Source: Phycisphaerae bacterium | GTDB taxonomy: Bacteria > Planctomycetota > Phycisphaerae > Sedimentisphaerales > Anaerobacaceae | DNA length: 64,000 bases | NCBI GenBank assembly: GCA_012744475.1 | Contig: JAAYBV010000096.1 | Coordinates: 1-64,000 of the forward strand | Direction of reading: 5' to 3' | In this document: positions 10,981 through 20,153 of the stretch, in pieces | Position numbering within the stretch: the first letter of the stretch is position 1 | How the letters are laid out: each line of letters starts with the position of its first letter | Notes under the pieces: generated by a model | Told to the model about the DNA's origin: nothing | Databases searched by the model: none | What the model saw: only the letters and a program-made list of their open reading frames with translations | Translations under genes and position numbers: made by a program

Positions 10981-13137
10981 ATGAGCAAACGAATGAGAGT
11001 GGGGATCGCTCTGCTGGTGGCAGGGACGTGCATCAGCGTCGCCGGCGTGGCCCGGACGGAGGCGAAGGAGCAATGGCGCCTCGGGACGCAGGCGTACAGC
11101 TTCAATCGCTTCACGTTCTACGAAGCGGTGGCCAAGACCAAATCGGTGGGACTGAAGTACATCGAAGCCTATCCCGGCCAGAAGATCAGCAAGGAGCACG
11201 GTGACGCTACGCTCGATCACAACATGTTGCCCGAGCTGAGGCTCCAGGTTCTGGAGATGCTCAAGGAGCAGGGACTTAAGCTGGTCAACTACGGCGTGGT
11301 GGGCCTGCCGAACAACGAGGGCGAGTGCCGCAAGGTGTTCAATTTCGCGCGCGACATGGGCATCGAGACGATCGTGTCCGAGCCGCCGGAGGACGCCATC
11401 GCTCTGATCGACAGACTCTGCCAGGAGTACAAGATCGGCGTAGCGATCCACAATCACCCGAATCCCTCTCACTACTGGAACCCCGACACCGTGATGAAGG
11501 TCTGCGAGGGTCGCAGCCCGTGGATCGGCGCCTGCGCCGACACCGGGCACTGGAGCCGTTCGGGGGTCGATCCGGTCGAAGCGGTCAAGAAGCTCGGCCG
11601 GGCCGGCAGAATCCGCAGCCTGCACTTCAAGGACCTCAACGAGTTCGGCAACCGCAGCGCCCACGACGTGATCTGGGGCACGGGCGCCAGCAAGGCCGGC
11701 GCCGTCCTGGCGGAACTGGCCTTGCAGAAGTTCGACGGCGTGTTCTCTATCGAATACGAGTACAACTGGGACAATAGCGTGCCGGAAATCGCCGGCTGTG
11801 TGGACTGGTTCCATCGGACCGCCTCGGACCTCGGTGTCAGCAAATGGGACTATCTGTTCGACGGCAAGGGCCTCGGCGCCTGGGACGGCGATCTCCGCCT
11901 GTGGTCGGTCAAGGATGGGGTCATCCGAGGCGAGACGACGCCCGAGAACCCCGCACGGGGCAACACGTTCCTGGTCTATCGCGGCGGCGCGTTCGGCGAT
12001 TTTCACCTGAACCTGAAGTTTCGGATTCTCAGCGGCAATTCCGGCGTGCAGTACCGCAGCAAGGAGTTCGACAAATGGCGGATCAGCGGCTATCAGGCCG
12101 AGGTGGAGAACAATCCCGGTACGGTGGGCTTTCTGTACGACGAGGGCGGGCGTGCCTGGCTGGTCAACGTGGGCGATCTGATGGTGATCGATGAGGCCGG
12201 CGAGAAGGTCGTTCGCGGCCGGGTCAACGACCAGAAACAGCTCGTCGCAGATGGTTACTACAAGGAAAAGGATTGGAACGAATACGACATCATCTGCCAG
12301 GGCAACCACCTCCAGCACTTCCTCAACGGCTATCAGACGATGGAACTGCTCGACAACGACCGTTTGACGGCACCGGGCGATCCGCAGGACCGCAAGGGCG
12401 CCTCGCGCAAAGGGCTGCTAGCCCTACAACTCCACGCCGGCCCGCCGATGATCGTGGAGTTCAAGGACATCCGCGTCAAGCGTCTGTATCCGAAGTACGG
12501 CGACGCCCAACTGGTCTTCAACGGCCAGAACCTCGACGGCTGGGCGGCAAGCACCGGCTCGGGCAAGGCGAACCTGTGGACGGCCGGCAGGGCCAGGGTT
12601 GCTTCGACCGACCCGAAGCAGTTGGAGCAGACCGAAGGAATCGGCGAGCTGATCAATCTGTCGCCCAAGCATGGCGAGAGCCAGGACATCTACTCCAAGG
12701 CGAAATTCGGCGACTGCCGGATCGAGCTGGAGGTCATGGTGCCGCAGGGGTCCAACTCGGGTATCTATGTGATGGGCGAGTACGAGGTCCAGGTGCTGGA
12801 CAGCTACGGCAAGATGCGCATGGGCAACGGGGACATGGGCGCTATCTACGGCGGCTTCTCGCCCCCGGTCAACGCGTCGAAGAAGCCGGGCCAGTGGCAG
12901 CAGTACGTCATCGAGTTCCGAGCGCCGCGATTCGATGCCGATGGCAAGAAGACGCAGAACGCCGAGTTCGTGAAGGTCGAGCTCAACGGCTGTCTGCTTC
13001 ACAAGAACCTCGTCATGCCCCAGCAGACGCCCGGCGGTCTGACGGGTAAGGAATCTCCGGTCGGCCCGCTGATGTTCCAGGGCAACCATGGACCGGTGGC
13101 GTATCGCAACATCATCGTGAAGCCCTTGCTGAATTGA
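10981..13137 (+). CDS. Secreted sugar isomerase/epimerase-like TIM barrel fused to two DUF1080 domains
   Basis: A 718-residue protein; the start at 10981 follows a good AGGAG, although the frame is open far upstream. A Sec-type signal covers about residues 1-28. Residues 31-285 are a xylose-isomerase-like TIM barrel (sugar phosphate isomerase/epimerase family) with candidate metal or substrate residues in HNHP (157-160), DTGH (187-190), HFKD (215-218) and E258. Residues 289-501 and 508-717 are two DUF1080 domains, Pfam's 3-keto-disaccharide hydrolase, each with the FNG/DGxxLxxW start and NSGxxxR/NSGIYV core. Established work on Bacteroides assigns DUF1080 proteins as 3-keto-glucoside lyases and partner TIM barrels as hydratases. 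Here both activities would lie in one chain. The exact reaction is inferred. Confidence 0.88.
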   Translation: MSKRMRVGIALLVAGTCISVAGVARTEAKEQWRLGTQAYSFNRFTFYEAVAKTKSVGLKYIEAYPGQKISKEHGDATLDHNMLPELRLQVLEMLKEQGLKLVNYGVVGLPNNEGECRKVFNFARDMGIETIVSEPPEDAIALIDRLCQEYKIGVAIHNHPNPSHYWNPDTVMKVCEGRSPWIGACADTGHWSRSGVDPVEAVKKLGRAGRIRSLHFKDLNEFGNRSAHDVIWGTGASKAGAVLAELALQKFDGVFSIEYEYNWDNSVPEIAGCVDWFHRTASDLGVSKWDYLFDGKGLGAWDGDLRLWSVKDGVIRGETTPENPARGNTFLVYRGGAFGDFHLNLKFRILSGNSGVQYRSKEFDKWRISGYQAEVENNPGTVGFLYDEGGRAWLVNVGDLMVIDEAGEKVVRGRVNDQKQLVADGYYKEKDWNEYDIICQGNHLQHFLNGYQTMELLDNDRLTAPGDPQDRKGASRKGLLALQLHAGPPMIVEFKDIRVKRLYPKYGDAQLVFNGQNLDGWAASTGSGKANLWTAGRARVASTDPKQLEQTEGIGELINLSPKHGESQDIYSKAKFGDCRIELEVMVPQGSNSGIYVMGEYEVQVLDSYGKMRMGNGDMGAIYGGFSPPVNASKKPGQWQQYVIEFRAPRFDADGKKTQNAEFVKVELNGCLLHKNLVMPQQTPGGLTGKESPVGPLMFQGNHGPVAYRNIIVKPLLN

Positions 13138-13214
13138 GATCGGCGGGGCGGACGCGATGCCAGCGTGTCGGAGTTGGGGATTATAGGACGCGGGGGAAAA
13201 TCAGGGGAGTTTCC

Positions 13215-13243
13215 TTGACAATCCCGACGGCGACCCCCATAAT
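13215..13243 (+). promoter_or_regulatory. Sigma-70 type promoter
   Basis: TTGACA at 13215-13220, a 17-base spacer and CATAAT at 13238-13243, in the gap after the TIM-barrel/DUF1080 gene. The predicted start near 13250 gives a leader of about 60 bases before the gene at 13312. It marks a new transcription unit separate from the oxidoreductase array. Confidence 0.7.
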
Positions 13244-13311
13244 AACGGCCCAAAATTCCGACGGTTTGTCGTGAGTGGATGTGTTACCTTTTTGGAGCGA
13301 ATAAGAGCACA

Positions 13312-14664
13312 ATGAGCGACGAAAAGAAAAACGAAAGAATGGATCGACGCAGCTTCCTGCGGTCCACGGCCGCGGTCGGCGCCGGACTGGCGATCGCCCC
13401 GCGCGTTCTGGCCCAGGCCGGTGGCGCGAAGCCTGACGATATCAACGTGGCCTTGTTGGGCGCTGGCCAGCAAGGGCAGGCGCTGATGGAAGCCGCCCTC
13501 AAGATCCCGGGCGTGCGATTCAAAGCGGTCTGCGACATCTGGGAGGCCTACAATCAGAGGCGTATCTCTCGATATATGGCGCGTTACGGTCACGAGAACA
13601 ACACCTACGTTGACTACAAAGAGATGCTGGACAAGGAGAAGGGCAAGATCGACGCGGTGATCGTCGCGACGCCCGACTTCTGGCACGCCGAGCACGCCAT
13701 CGCCTGCATGGAAGCGGGTCTGCACGTCTACTGCGAGAAGGAAATGTCCAACGAGCTGGCCAAGGCCAAGCAGATGGTCGAGGCCTCGAAGCGGACGGGC
13801 AAGCTCCTGCAAATCGGTCATCAGCGTCGCAGCAATCCTCGCTACATCCACTGCTATGAGAAGCTAATCAAGCAGGCCAATATCCTGGGACGCATGACCA
13901 CGGTCAACGGGCAGTGGAACCGCTCCGCCAGCGAAGATCTGGGCTGGCCCGAGAAGGCCGCCATTCCGGATGACGTGCTCGCCAAGTACGGCTTCAAGAA
14001 CATGGCGCAGTTCCGCAACTGGCGGTGGTACAAGGGCCTCGGCGGCGGTCCGATCGTGGACCTCGGCTCCCACCAGATCGACATCTACAGTTGGTTCATC
14101 GGCTCCAATCCGCGTTCAGTCATGGCCAGCGGCGGGACCGACTACTACGACAAGGCGACGCACGAGTGGTACGACACGATCCTTTCGGTCTTCGAATATG
14201 ACACGCCCAAGGGAGTCGTGCGCGCGTTCTATCAGGTTCTGACGACCAACAGCGCCCAGGCCTACTACGAGCAGTTCATGGGCAACGAGGGCACGCTGGT
14301 GATCTCGGAGTCGGCCAGCCGCGGTCAGGTCTATCGCGAGCCGACGGCCCCCGAGTGGGACAAGTGGGTCAAGCTCGGGTTCGTGAACGAGCCCAAGAAA
14401 GAAGAGGTCAAAGCCGCGGCCGACGCCGTGCTGGATGTGCGCGAGACAGCGGCGCCGCCGGCGTACGAGATCCCGGTCACCATGGAAGGCAAGCCCTACC
14501 ACCAGCCGCACCTGGAGAATTTCTTCAACGCCATCCGCGGCAAAGAGAAGCTCAACTGCCCGGGCGAGATTGGCTATGAATGCGCGGTCACCGTCCTGAA
14601 GGTCAACGAGGCGGTCGAGGCGGCCTGCAAGCTCGAGTTCAAGCCGGAAGAGTTCCACGTTTAG
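13312..14664 (+). CDS. Tat-exported Gfo/Idh/MocA family oxidoreductase, second subfamily
   Basis: A 450-residue protein from a different subfamily than the eight upstream; its closest relative in the window is the gene at 28033. The ATG at 13312 is chosen over one at 13279 because the shorter N-terminus leads directly to the Tat motif MDRRSFLRSTAA (residues 10-21). The Rossmann loop is LGAGQQG (49-55). The EKP motif reads CEKEMSN, keeping lysine 143 but losing the proline. The C-terminal active-site block is GGGPIVDLGSHQID. It is the first gene after a consensus promoter and precedes the cytochrome pair by 69 bases, so electrons from its substrate might enter that chain; this is inference. 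Confidence 0.92.
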   Translation: MSDEKKNERMDRRSFLRSTAAVGAGLAIAPRVLAQAGGAKPDDINVALLGAGQQGQALMEAALKIPGVRFKAVCDIWEAYNQRRISRYMARYGHENNTYVDYKEMLDKEKGKIDAVIVATPDFWHAEHAIACMEAGLHVYCEKEMSNELAKAKQMVEASKRTGKLLQIGHQRRSNPRYIHCYEKLIKQANILGRMTTVNGQWNRSASEDLGWPEKAAIPDDVLAKYGFKNMAQFRNWRWYKGLGGGPIVDLGSHQIDIYSWFIGSNPRSVMASGGTDYYDKATHEWYDTILSVFEYDTPKGVVRAFYQVLTTNSAQAYYEQFMGNEGTLVISESASRGQVYREPTAPEWDKWVKLGFVNEPKKEEVKAAADAVLDVRETAAPPAYEIPVTMEGKPYHQPHLENFFNAIRGKEKLNCPGEIGYECAVTVLKVNEAVEAACKLEFKPEEFHV

Positions 14665-14733
14665 TCGGTGTTTGAGGATATCCGCCCAGTGGTCTGTCAT
14701 CGATGGCACAGCAAGAAAGGAACTGAGATAGCC

Positions 14734-16635
14734 TTGAGAAGAGAACCAATCTTAGCCGCTGTCTTGTTGCTCCTGTTGTCCCTGGCGACGGTTTGGGCGC
14801 AGGAAGCGCCGGAGGCAGAGAAAGCTCTGCTGGGCGACGAGAGCGACGGGAGCCGGGCGCATTCGGTCCATTTGATCCCTCTGATAGCCGAGAATGAAGA
14901 CGGGCAGAAGGGCGATCCGATCAAGCCCGATGCGGATCCTCTGCTGCCTTTCTCGACAAAGTTCACCTGTGGCGAATGCCACAGTTACGACCTGATCCAG
15001 CACGGGTGGCACTTCAACGCGGTCGACGGCAATGTGCCACCCGGCCGGCCGGGCGAACCCTGGATCTATGTGGATAGCAAGCTGGGAATCCAGGTTCCAC
15101 TTTCGTACCGTCCATGGGCCGGGACGATTCAACCGAGTGCGTTTGGGCTGTCGGAATTCGCGTTCACGAAGTTCTTCGGCCGGCACATGCCGGGCGGCGG
15201 ACCGGGCGAAGTCAAGTCGACCGATGTCAAGGACATCGGGCGACAATACGTTTCCGGCAAGCTTCCGATCAACTGCCTGGCCTGCCACAGCGGCCACTAC
15301 GGCCAGGACATGGGAGGCGTCAACGGCTGGGCGGTTCAGATCGCCGTCAAACAGAATTACCGCTGGGCGGCGGCCGGCGCCTGTGAGTTCGCTTCGGTCA
15401 AAGGGTCCGCTGCCGACATGAGCGAGGCGTTCGACCCGTTCATGCCCGAGGGCGACGAAAAAGAGCCGCATGTGGTGTACCACGAAGGCGCGTTCGACGC
15501 CGACAACCAGGTGCTTTTTGACATCGTCCGCGAGGCGCCGAACGAGCGGTGTTACTACTGCCATTCGGATGTCTACTTCAGCGGTGAGGAGAAGACCGAG
15601 AAGTGGTCGTCCGAGGAGGACGTCCATCTGAAGGCCGGCCTGACATGCGTCGACTGCCATCGCAACGCCATCGACCATAACATCGTGCGGGGCTATCCGG
15701 GTGAAGATGAGGTTTCCGACAATCCCCTCGTGGCGACGACAACGTGCGAGGGATGCCATCTGCCCGAGGGATCGGGCGTGCCTGAGGCGGCCCGCCTGGG
15801 TGCGCCGGTGCCTGTGCATGTGGGTTTGCCTCCGGTGCATTTCGAGCGTCTGACCTGCACCGCGTGCCATTCCGGCCCGTGGCCGGGCAATGAGGCGGTC
15901 TACACCAAAACGTCTCGTGCCCATCGCCTGGGCACACCCAACGTGAACAAGGCCGAAGAGATGGTGCCGCACATCTTCTCACCGGTCTTTGCCAAAGACG
16001 GCGAGAAGATCGCGCCGCACAAGACGACTTGGCCCGCCTTCTGGGGCAAGCGCGTCGCCGATGCGGTGACTCCGATCGAGCTGGCCGTGGTCGAGAAGGC
16101 TGTCGGCGGCGCTGTTGGTGAGATTGAGGGTACCGCCAGCGGGACCTGGCCGGGGCTGTCGAAGGAGCAGATCGCCGGCGCTCTGAAGGCGCTGTCGGAG
16201 GCGGCGGATGCCAACGCCGTTTACGTTGCGGGCGGCTCGCTGTACTCCTTGAACGAAGCGGGCCAGATCACAGAGCAGACGGATCATCCGGCCGCGCAGC
16301 CCTACATGTGGCCGCTGGCTCACGCGGTCCGTCCGGCCCCACAGTCGCTGGGAATCCGGTACTGCACCGACTGCCACGCGACCGACTCGCCGTTCTTCTT
16401 CGGCAAGCTGCTCGTCGACAGCCCGGTTGCATCGGAGATCGTCGCGACCAAGGAGATGGTCGGCTTCCAGGGGATCCGTCCGTTCTACGCATGGGCGTTC
16501 TCGGCCTCGTTCGTATTTCGGCCGTGGTTCAAGGTCGTGGCGCTCGGGGCGTCGGCCATCCTGGGCGTGGTGCTGTTGCTGTACGGGCTCAAGGCGCTGG
16601 GAGCCATTGCCAAGGTTCTGGCGGAAGACGAATAG
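14734..16635 (+). CDS. Multihaem c-type cytochrome (seven CXXCH) with C-terminal membrane anchor
   Basis: A 633-residue exported cytochrome. Seven haem-attachment sites are visible: CGECH, CLACH, CYYCH, CVDCH, CEGCH, CTACH and CTDCH. A signal peptide (LAAVLLLLLSLATVWAQ) follows a TTG start at 14734, preferred because it puts that peptide at the N-terminus with an AAAGG site upstream. A GTG at 14668 is the alternative. A single transmembrane helix near the C-terminus (VVALGASAILGVVLLLYGL) anchors it with the haem domain outside. The family resembles tetrathionate-reductase-like and other multihaem electron carriers, but the partner reaction is unknown. The next gene, 24 bases on, encodes a cytochrome-b-like membrane protein, so the two probably form a quinone-linked electron-transfer module. 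Confidence 0.88.
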   Translation: MRREPILAAVLLLLLSLATVWAQEAPEAEKALLGDESDGSRAHSVHLIPLIAENEDGQKGDPIKPDADPLLPFSTKFTCGECHSYDLIQHGWHFNAVDGNVPPGRPGEPWIYVDSKLGIQVPLSYRPWAGTIQPSAFGLSEFAFTKFFGRHMPGGGPGEVKSTDVKDIGRQYVSGKLPINCLACHSGHYGQDMGGVNGWAVQIAVKQNYRWAAAGACEFASVKGSAADMSEAFDPFMPEGDEKEPHVVYHEGAFDADNQVLFDIVREAPNERCYYCHSDVYFSGEEKTEKWSSEEDVHLKAGLTCVDCHRNAIDHNIVRGYPGEDEVSDNPLVATTTCEGCHLPEGSGVPEAARLGAPVPVHVGLPPVHFERLTCTACHSGPWPGNEAVYTKTSRAHRLGTPNVNKAEEMVPHIFSPVFAKDGEKIAPHKTTWPAFWGKRVADAVTPIELAVVEKAVGGAVGEIEGTASGTWPGLSKEQIAGALKALSEAADANAVYVAGGSLYSLNEAGQITEQTDHPAAQPYMWPLAHAVRPAPQSLGIRYCTDCHATDSPFFFGKLLVDSPVASEIVATKEMVGFQGIRPFYAWAFSASFVFRPWFKVVALGASAILGVVLLLYGLKALGAIAKVLAEDE

Positions 16636-16659
16636 ACTCTACTTGGACGAGTGATCAGG

Positions 16660-17319
16660 ATGTTTCAGACCATAGCGATTCTTGTGTTGTTGGCCACCTT
16701 TGTGGGTGTGGTCGTCCACTGGTTCGCCTTTCCGGCCAGTTCCGAGTGCCGGGGCGGTGGGGGCGTCGTTCGTGGAATCGTCCACGTCTTCAGTCTTCTG
16801 CTGATCGAGCAGCGCAACAGCCTGCTGGGGGCTCTCAAGAAGCTGTGCTACCTCCTGACGGTGGTGTGCTTTGTGGTCCTGGCCATCACGGGTTTCTGGC
16901 CGCTGCTGGTGCAAGGCGAGCCGCACATCTCCGGCTACCTCATGATGATCCACGCGACGTTCGCGCCGGTCTTCGCCATCTGTCTGGCGATTCTGGGTAT
17001 CACGTGGGCCAGCCGCTATCGTTTCGCCGGCGGCGACTGCCCTTGTCTGGAGCGGCTGCTGCGCCGCGTGACCCGGCTGCACATCCCGGAACCCCAGGAA
17101 CGCTGCAAATGCGCAACGACCGTCCAGAAGATCGCATTCTGGGCCGTCGTCGCTCTAGCGCTGCCCCTGATCCTTTCGATCGTGCTGAGCATGCTGCCGC
17201 TGTTCGGTACGCATTACCAGGAATTGGCCTTGACGATCCATCGCTGGACGTCCATCGTGTTCTTCGTTGCGGTGATCATTCTTACCTATCTGTCTGTACG
17301 GGTGCGAATCGCGCAGTAA
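16660..17319 (+). CDS. Cytochrome-b-like integral membrane protein
   Basis: A 219-residue protein with about five hydrophobic helices. Histidines lie in or near helices (VVVHWFAF, PHISGYLMMIH, LTIHRWTS), a pattern expected for haem b ligation in cytochrome b561 / formate-dehydrogenase-gamma-like proteins. A cytoplasmic or periplasmic loop carries a Cys cluster (GGDCPCLERLL ... ERCKCATT) that could bind metal. The start is uncertain: ATG 16660 is used, but GTG 16651 is in frame. It directly follows the seven-haem cytochrome. The inferred role is moving electrons between the quinone pool and the periplasmic haem protein. Confidence 0.7.
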   Translation: MFQTIAILVLLATFVGVVVHWFAFPASSECRGGGGVVRGIVHVFSLLLIEQRNSLLGALKKLCYLLTVVCFVVLAITGFWPLLVQGEPHISGYLMMIHATFAPVFAICLAILGITWASRYRFAGGDCPCLERLLRRVTRLHIPEPQERCKCATTVQKIAFWAVVALALPLILSIVLSMLPLFGTHYQELALTIHRWTSIVFFVAVIILTYLSVRVRIAQ

Positions 17320-17325
17320 GGTTTG

Positions 17326-17346
17326 TGCGGCGCGAGCCGCATTTTC
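17326..17346 (+). terminator. Possible weak intrinsic terminator
   Basis: A short hairpin (tgcggc paired with gccgca, loop gcga) followed by ttttc lies just after the cytochrome-b-like gene. The stem is only six base pairs and the T tract is short, so termination would be partial. The rest of the 282-base gap to the permease shows no clear promoter or coding frame. Confidence 0.35.
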
Positions 17347-17601
17347 AGGGCCGTGAGGCCCGTTTCTGAGTTCTTCACGCCCGACCGGCCGGAGCGGACC
17401 GGTGGGGGCGTGATTTTGGTCTGACGGCCGACGCGACGGCTCAGGGGCATGGGGAGAAAGCGCGTGCAGCAGAGGATCAGGTCTATGTCCGGCCCGGCTC
17501 TGGTGTCTATACCCCACTTTGCCTATTGCGGACGGTGTACGTGTGCCGATTCTATGTATGGACGTAAGTGAGTCGGGGTACTTGATTTAGGAGAGCCGAT
17601 C

Positions 17602-18978
17602 ATGAGCAACGGAGTATTACCAAGTTACCTGAGTATGGCCAAGGCCAACCCGCCCACGAACCGGGCGCCCTGGTACAAGAACACCGCGCCAACCTACGCG
17701 GGCATCTTCCTGTGGTTCGTCTTCTGGAGTGCGGTGGCCAGTGGCGGCGCCGGCGTGGCCGGAGGCATCCTGTCGCAGGGCATCGGCGTCGCGCTGCTGG
17801 GGTTGGTCATTTCAGCGCTGCTGTGCCACTTCCTGTTCTACCTGGTCCCCGGCATGTTGGGACTCCAGACGGGATTGCCGCTCTATGTCGTTGGCAGTTC
17901 GACCTATGGCACGCAGGGTGGACTCATCATGCCCGGTTTCCTCATGGGCATCCTGCAGTTTGGGTGGTTGGGCGTCAATGCGTATGCCTCCTCGATGGCC
18001 CTGGCGCCGCTGTTCAACAACAATCCCGTAGCGCAGAAGATCATTGCCGTCCTCTGGGCGGCCCTGGCTGCCTTTGTCGCCCTCAAGGGCATTCAGTACG
18101 TTGCCAAGGTGGCCACGTACCTGCCTCTGATCCCGGTGGTCATCCTCGTTCTTCTGCTGATCAAGGCGATGGGCGGCCTTGGCGATTTTGACGAAGCCAA
18201 GTTGATGGCGGCCGCTCCGGAGGGTTCCGGCGCCGGCCTGAGCGTGTTTGGCGTCATCGCACTGAGTATCAGCTACATCGTCGGGTTCTTTGCCACCGCT
18301 GGCGCGGCGGGTGTGGATTTCGGCACGAACAGCAGAGACGCCAAGGATGTTCAGATGGGCGGCCTGGTGGGAATTGCGCTGATCACCATTCTTGCCGGCG
18401 GGGCATCCGTCCTGATCGCTGCCGGTGCATTCGGGCTTCTGGGCACCTACGGCCTGAACACCGCAGACCCCGGCTTCATGAGCTCGGTGATGGGTTCTAC
18501 CACTGCCGGCAAGTGGATGGGCTTGCTGCTGGCGGTTGCCGCTTTCCCGTCGGCCTGCTTCTCGTCGTTCATCGCGGCCAACAGCTTCAAGACGACCATG
18601 CCCAAGGTGAACCCTTCGATCTCGGTCGGTATTGGTGCTGCGGTCAGCGCTTTGTTGGCCGTCACCGGTTGGGCGGGTGACCTGGCAAGCGTATTCGGGA
18701 TCATCGGCGCCTCGTTCGGTCCGATCTGCGGCGCGATGATGGTCGACTATTTCCTGGCGGGCAAGAAGTGGGCCGGTCCTCGCAAGGGCTGGAACCAGGC
18801 CGGCTGGATCTCATGGGCCGTCGGATTCATCGTGGGCATCGCACCGCTGGTGGGGCTGGCCAACATCCCGGCTGCGCCGCTGGTGGCCTTCGTCGTCGGT
18901 GCGGTCATCTACTTCGTTCTCGCCAAGGCGGGGCTTCAGCCGCCGGTGGTGCCGATGGCGGGCGCCGACGCGAAATAG
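17602..18978 (+). CDS. NCS1-family (cytosine/purine-type) permease
   Basis: A 458-residue protein with about twelve transmembrane helices. The N-terminal part, with APWYKNTAPTYAGIFLWFVF, the Gly-rich helix ASGGAGVAGG and the block LQFGWLGVNAY, matches the nucleobase:cation symporter-1 family (CodB and purine/cytosine permeases). It would import a nucleobase or a related small heterocycle across the inner membrane using an ion gradient; the substrate cannot be told from sequence. ATG 17602 follows a good TTAGGAGA site. It lies 282 bases after the cytochrome pair and is closed by a strong terminator, so it is probably its own unit or the last gene of the preceding one. Confidence 0.82.
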   Translation: MSNGVLPSYLSMAKANPPTNRAPWYKNTAPTYAGIFLWFVFWSAVASGGAGVAGGILSQGIGVALLGLVISALLCHFLFYLVPGMLGLQTGLPLYVVGSSTYGTQGGLIMPGFLMGILQFGWLGVNAYASSMALAPLFNNNPVAQKIIAVLWAALAAFVALKGIQYVAKVATYLPLIPVVILVLLLIKAMGGLGDFDEAKLMAAAPEGSGAGLSVFGVIALSISYIVGFFATAGAAGVDFGTNSRDAKDVQMGGLVGIALITILAGGASVLIAAGAFGLLGTYGLNTADPGFMSSVMGSTTAGKWMGLLLAVAAFPSACFSSFIAANSFKTTMPKVNPSISVGIGAAVSALLAVTGWAGDLASVFGIIGASFGPICGAMMVDYFLAGKKWAGPRKGWNQAGWISWAVGFIVGIAPLVGLANIPAAPLVAFVVGAVIYFVLAKAGLQPPVVPMAGADAK

Positions 18979-19032
18979 CTGCATAGACGATCCGCGATTC
19001 TGCCGCACCGCGGCGTGAGCATCGGAGCATCT

Positions 19033-19067
19033 CAGGGGTTTGATCTCGGTCAAACCCCTGTTCTTTT
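19033..19067 (+). terminator. Rho-independent terminator after the permease gene
   Basis: A perfect 11-bp stem (19033-19043 with 19050-19060, left arm caggggtttga) with a 6-base loop is followed by ttctttt. It lies 54 bases after the permease stop codon and ends that transcript. Confidence 0.88.
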
Positions 19068-19147
19068 GTCTCCATCCGCCGCTGAATCGGCAGCGGATCG
19101 CAGGAAGAAACAGCTCGGCGACGTAACAAAATCCTGGCCGGCGCAAC

Positions 19148-19176
19148 TTGACAGGGCACATACAGGCCGATACCAT
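19148..19176 (+). promoter_or_regulatory. Sigma-70 type promoter for the lipoprotein operon
   Basis: TTGACA at 19148-19153, a 17-base spacer and TACCAT at 19171-19176, between a terminator and the lipoprotein gene. A start near 19183 gives a leader of about 85 bases to ATG 19269. It probably drives the lipoprotein, Agl23-like and ApbE genes together. Confidence 0.68.
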
Positions 19177-19268
19177 GCTTGTTCTTAACCGTTGGGGCCG
19201 GCGCCAGTAGCGTGGGCCGAGTCAGCGAAGCAATGGCACGAAACTCTGGACTTGTTGAGGTCAAGGAA

Positions 19269-20153
19269 ATGGGAAAGAGGAATGTAGGTTCGATGATGAA
19301 GTCAATCTCTCTGGCGTTGCTCGTCGTGGCTCTGTGCTTCGGCCCGTCGTGCAAGAAGCAGGATCCGACCCCGGCACCAGCCCCACAGCAGTCGACGACC
19401 CAGACGCCTGCTCAGACGGACGCGCCCTCGACGGCGGCCCAGGTGGCCGATGCCGTGACCGAGAAGGCTACTGAGGTGGCTGCGGCGGCCAAGGAAGAAG
19501 TGAGGGCAGCGGTCGAGGAAGTCAAAGAGGCTGTCAAGCCGGCAGGCGACATGGCTCCCCTGGAGATCAAGCTGCCTAAGCCGATGTTCGTCGGAACGCC
19601 GCAGGATACGCGGGTGCCCAACCTGAGGAAGCCCACCGGCAAAGCCCGTCCGCCGTTCCTGGCGCCGGCCGGGTGCAAGCTCCTGTCGCTGAACAAGCCG
19701 GTCTCGGCCAGCGACGAAGAGCCCATCATCGGCGACATCGCGATGATCACCGACGGCGACAAGGAGGCCGCAGACGGCAGCTACGTCGAGCTGGGCCCGT
19801 TCGTGCAGCATGTGACGGTTGACCTCGAGCAGGAGGCGGAGATCGCCGCGATCATCGTATGGCACTATCACAAGCAGCCGCGAGTGTACTTCGACGTCGT
19901 GGTCCAGATCTCCAACGACAAGGACTTCATCACCGGCGTCACCACGGTGTTCAACAACGACCACGACAATTCGGCCGGTCTGGGCATCGGCAAGGACATG
20001 CACTATACCGAGACGTCCGAGGGCGAGCTGATCGACTGCGTCTCGCAGGGCATGCCCAAGGGCCGCTACGTTCGTCTCTATAGCAACGGCAACACCAGCA
20101 ACGACCTGAATCACTACATTGAGGTTGACGTCTACGGTAAGCCGGTCCAATGA
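19269..20153 (+). CDS. Lipoprotein with helical stalk and discoidin-like domain
   Basis: A 294-residue protein. ATG 19269 has GAGG eight bases upstream and lies downstream of the promoter; an ATG at 19293 is a second choice. A hydrophobic signal ends in GPSC, a plausible lipobox cysteine. A Pro/Gln/Thr linker follows, then an Ala/Glu/Lys amphipathic stretch (QVADAVTEKATEVAAAAKEE) that looks coiled-coil or apolipoprotein-like. The C-terminal ~170 residues resemble a galactose-binding (F5/8 type C) fold, with VTVDLEQEAEIAAIIVWHY and GRYVRLYSNGN. This suggests a membrane-anchored glycan-binding protein. Its stop overlaps the next start (ATGA), so it is translationally coupled to the Agl23-like gene. 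Confidence 0.75.
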   Translation: MGKRNVGSMMKSISLALLVVALCFGPSCKKQDPTPAPAPQQSTTQTPAQTDAPSTAAQVADAVTEKATEVAAAAKEEVRAAVEEVKEAVKPAGDMAPLEIKLPKPMFVGTPQDTRVPNLRKPTGKARPPFLAPAGCKLLSLNKPVSASDEEPIIGDIAMITDGDKEAADGSYVELGPFVQHVTVDLEQEAEIAAIIVWHYHKQPRVYFDVVVQISNDKDFITGVTTVFNNDHDNSAGLGIGKDMHYTETSEGELIDCVSQGMPKGRYVRLYSNGNTSNDLNHYIEVDVYGKPVQ

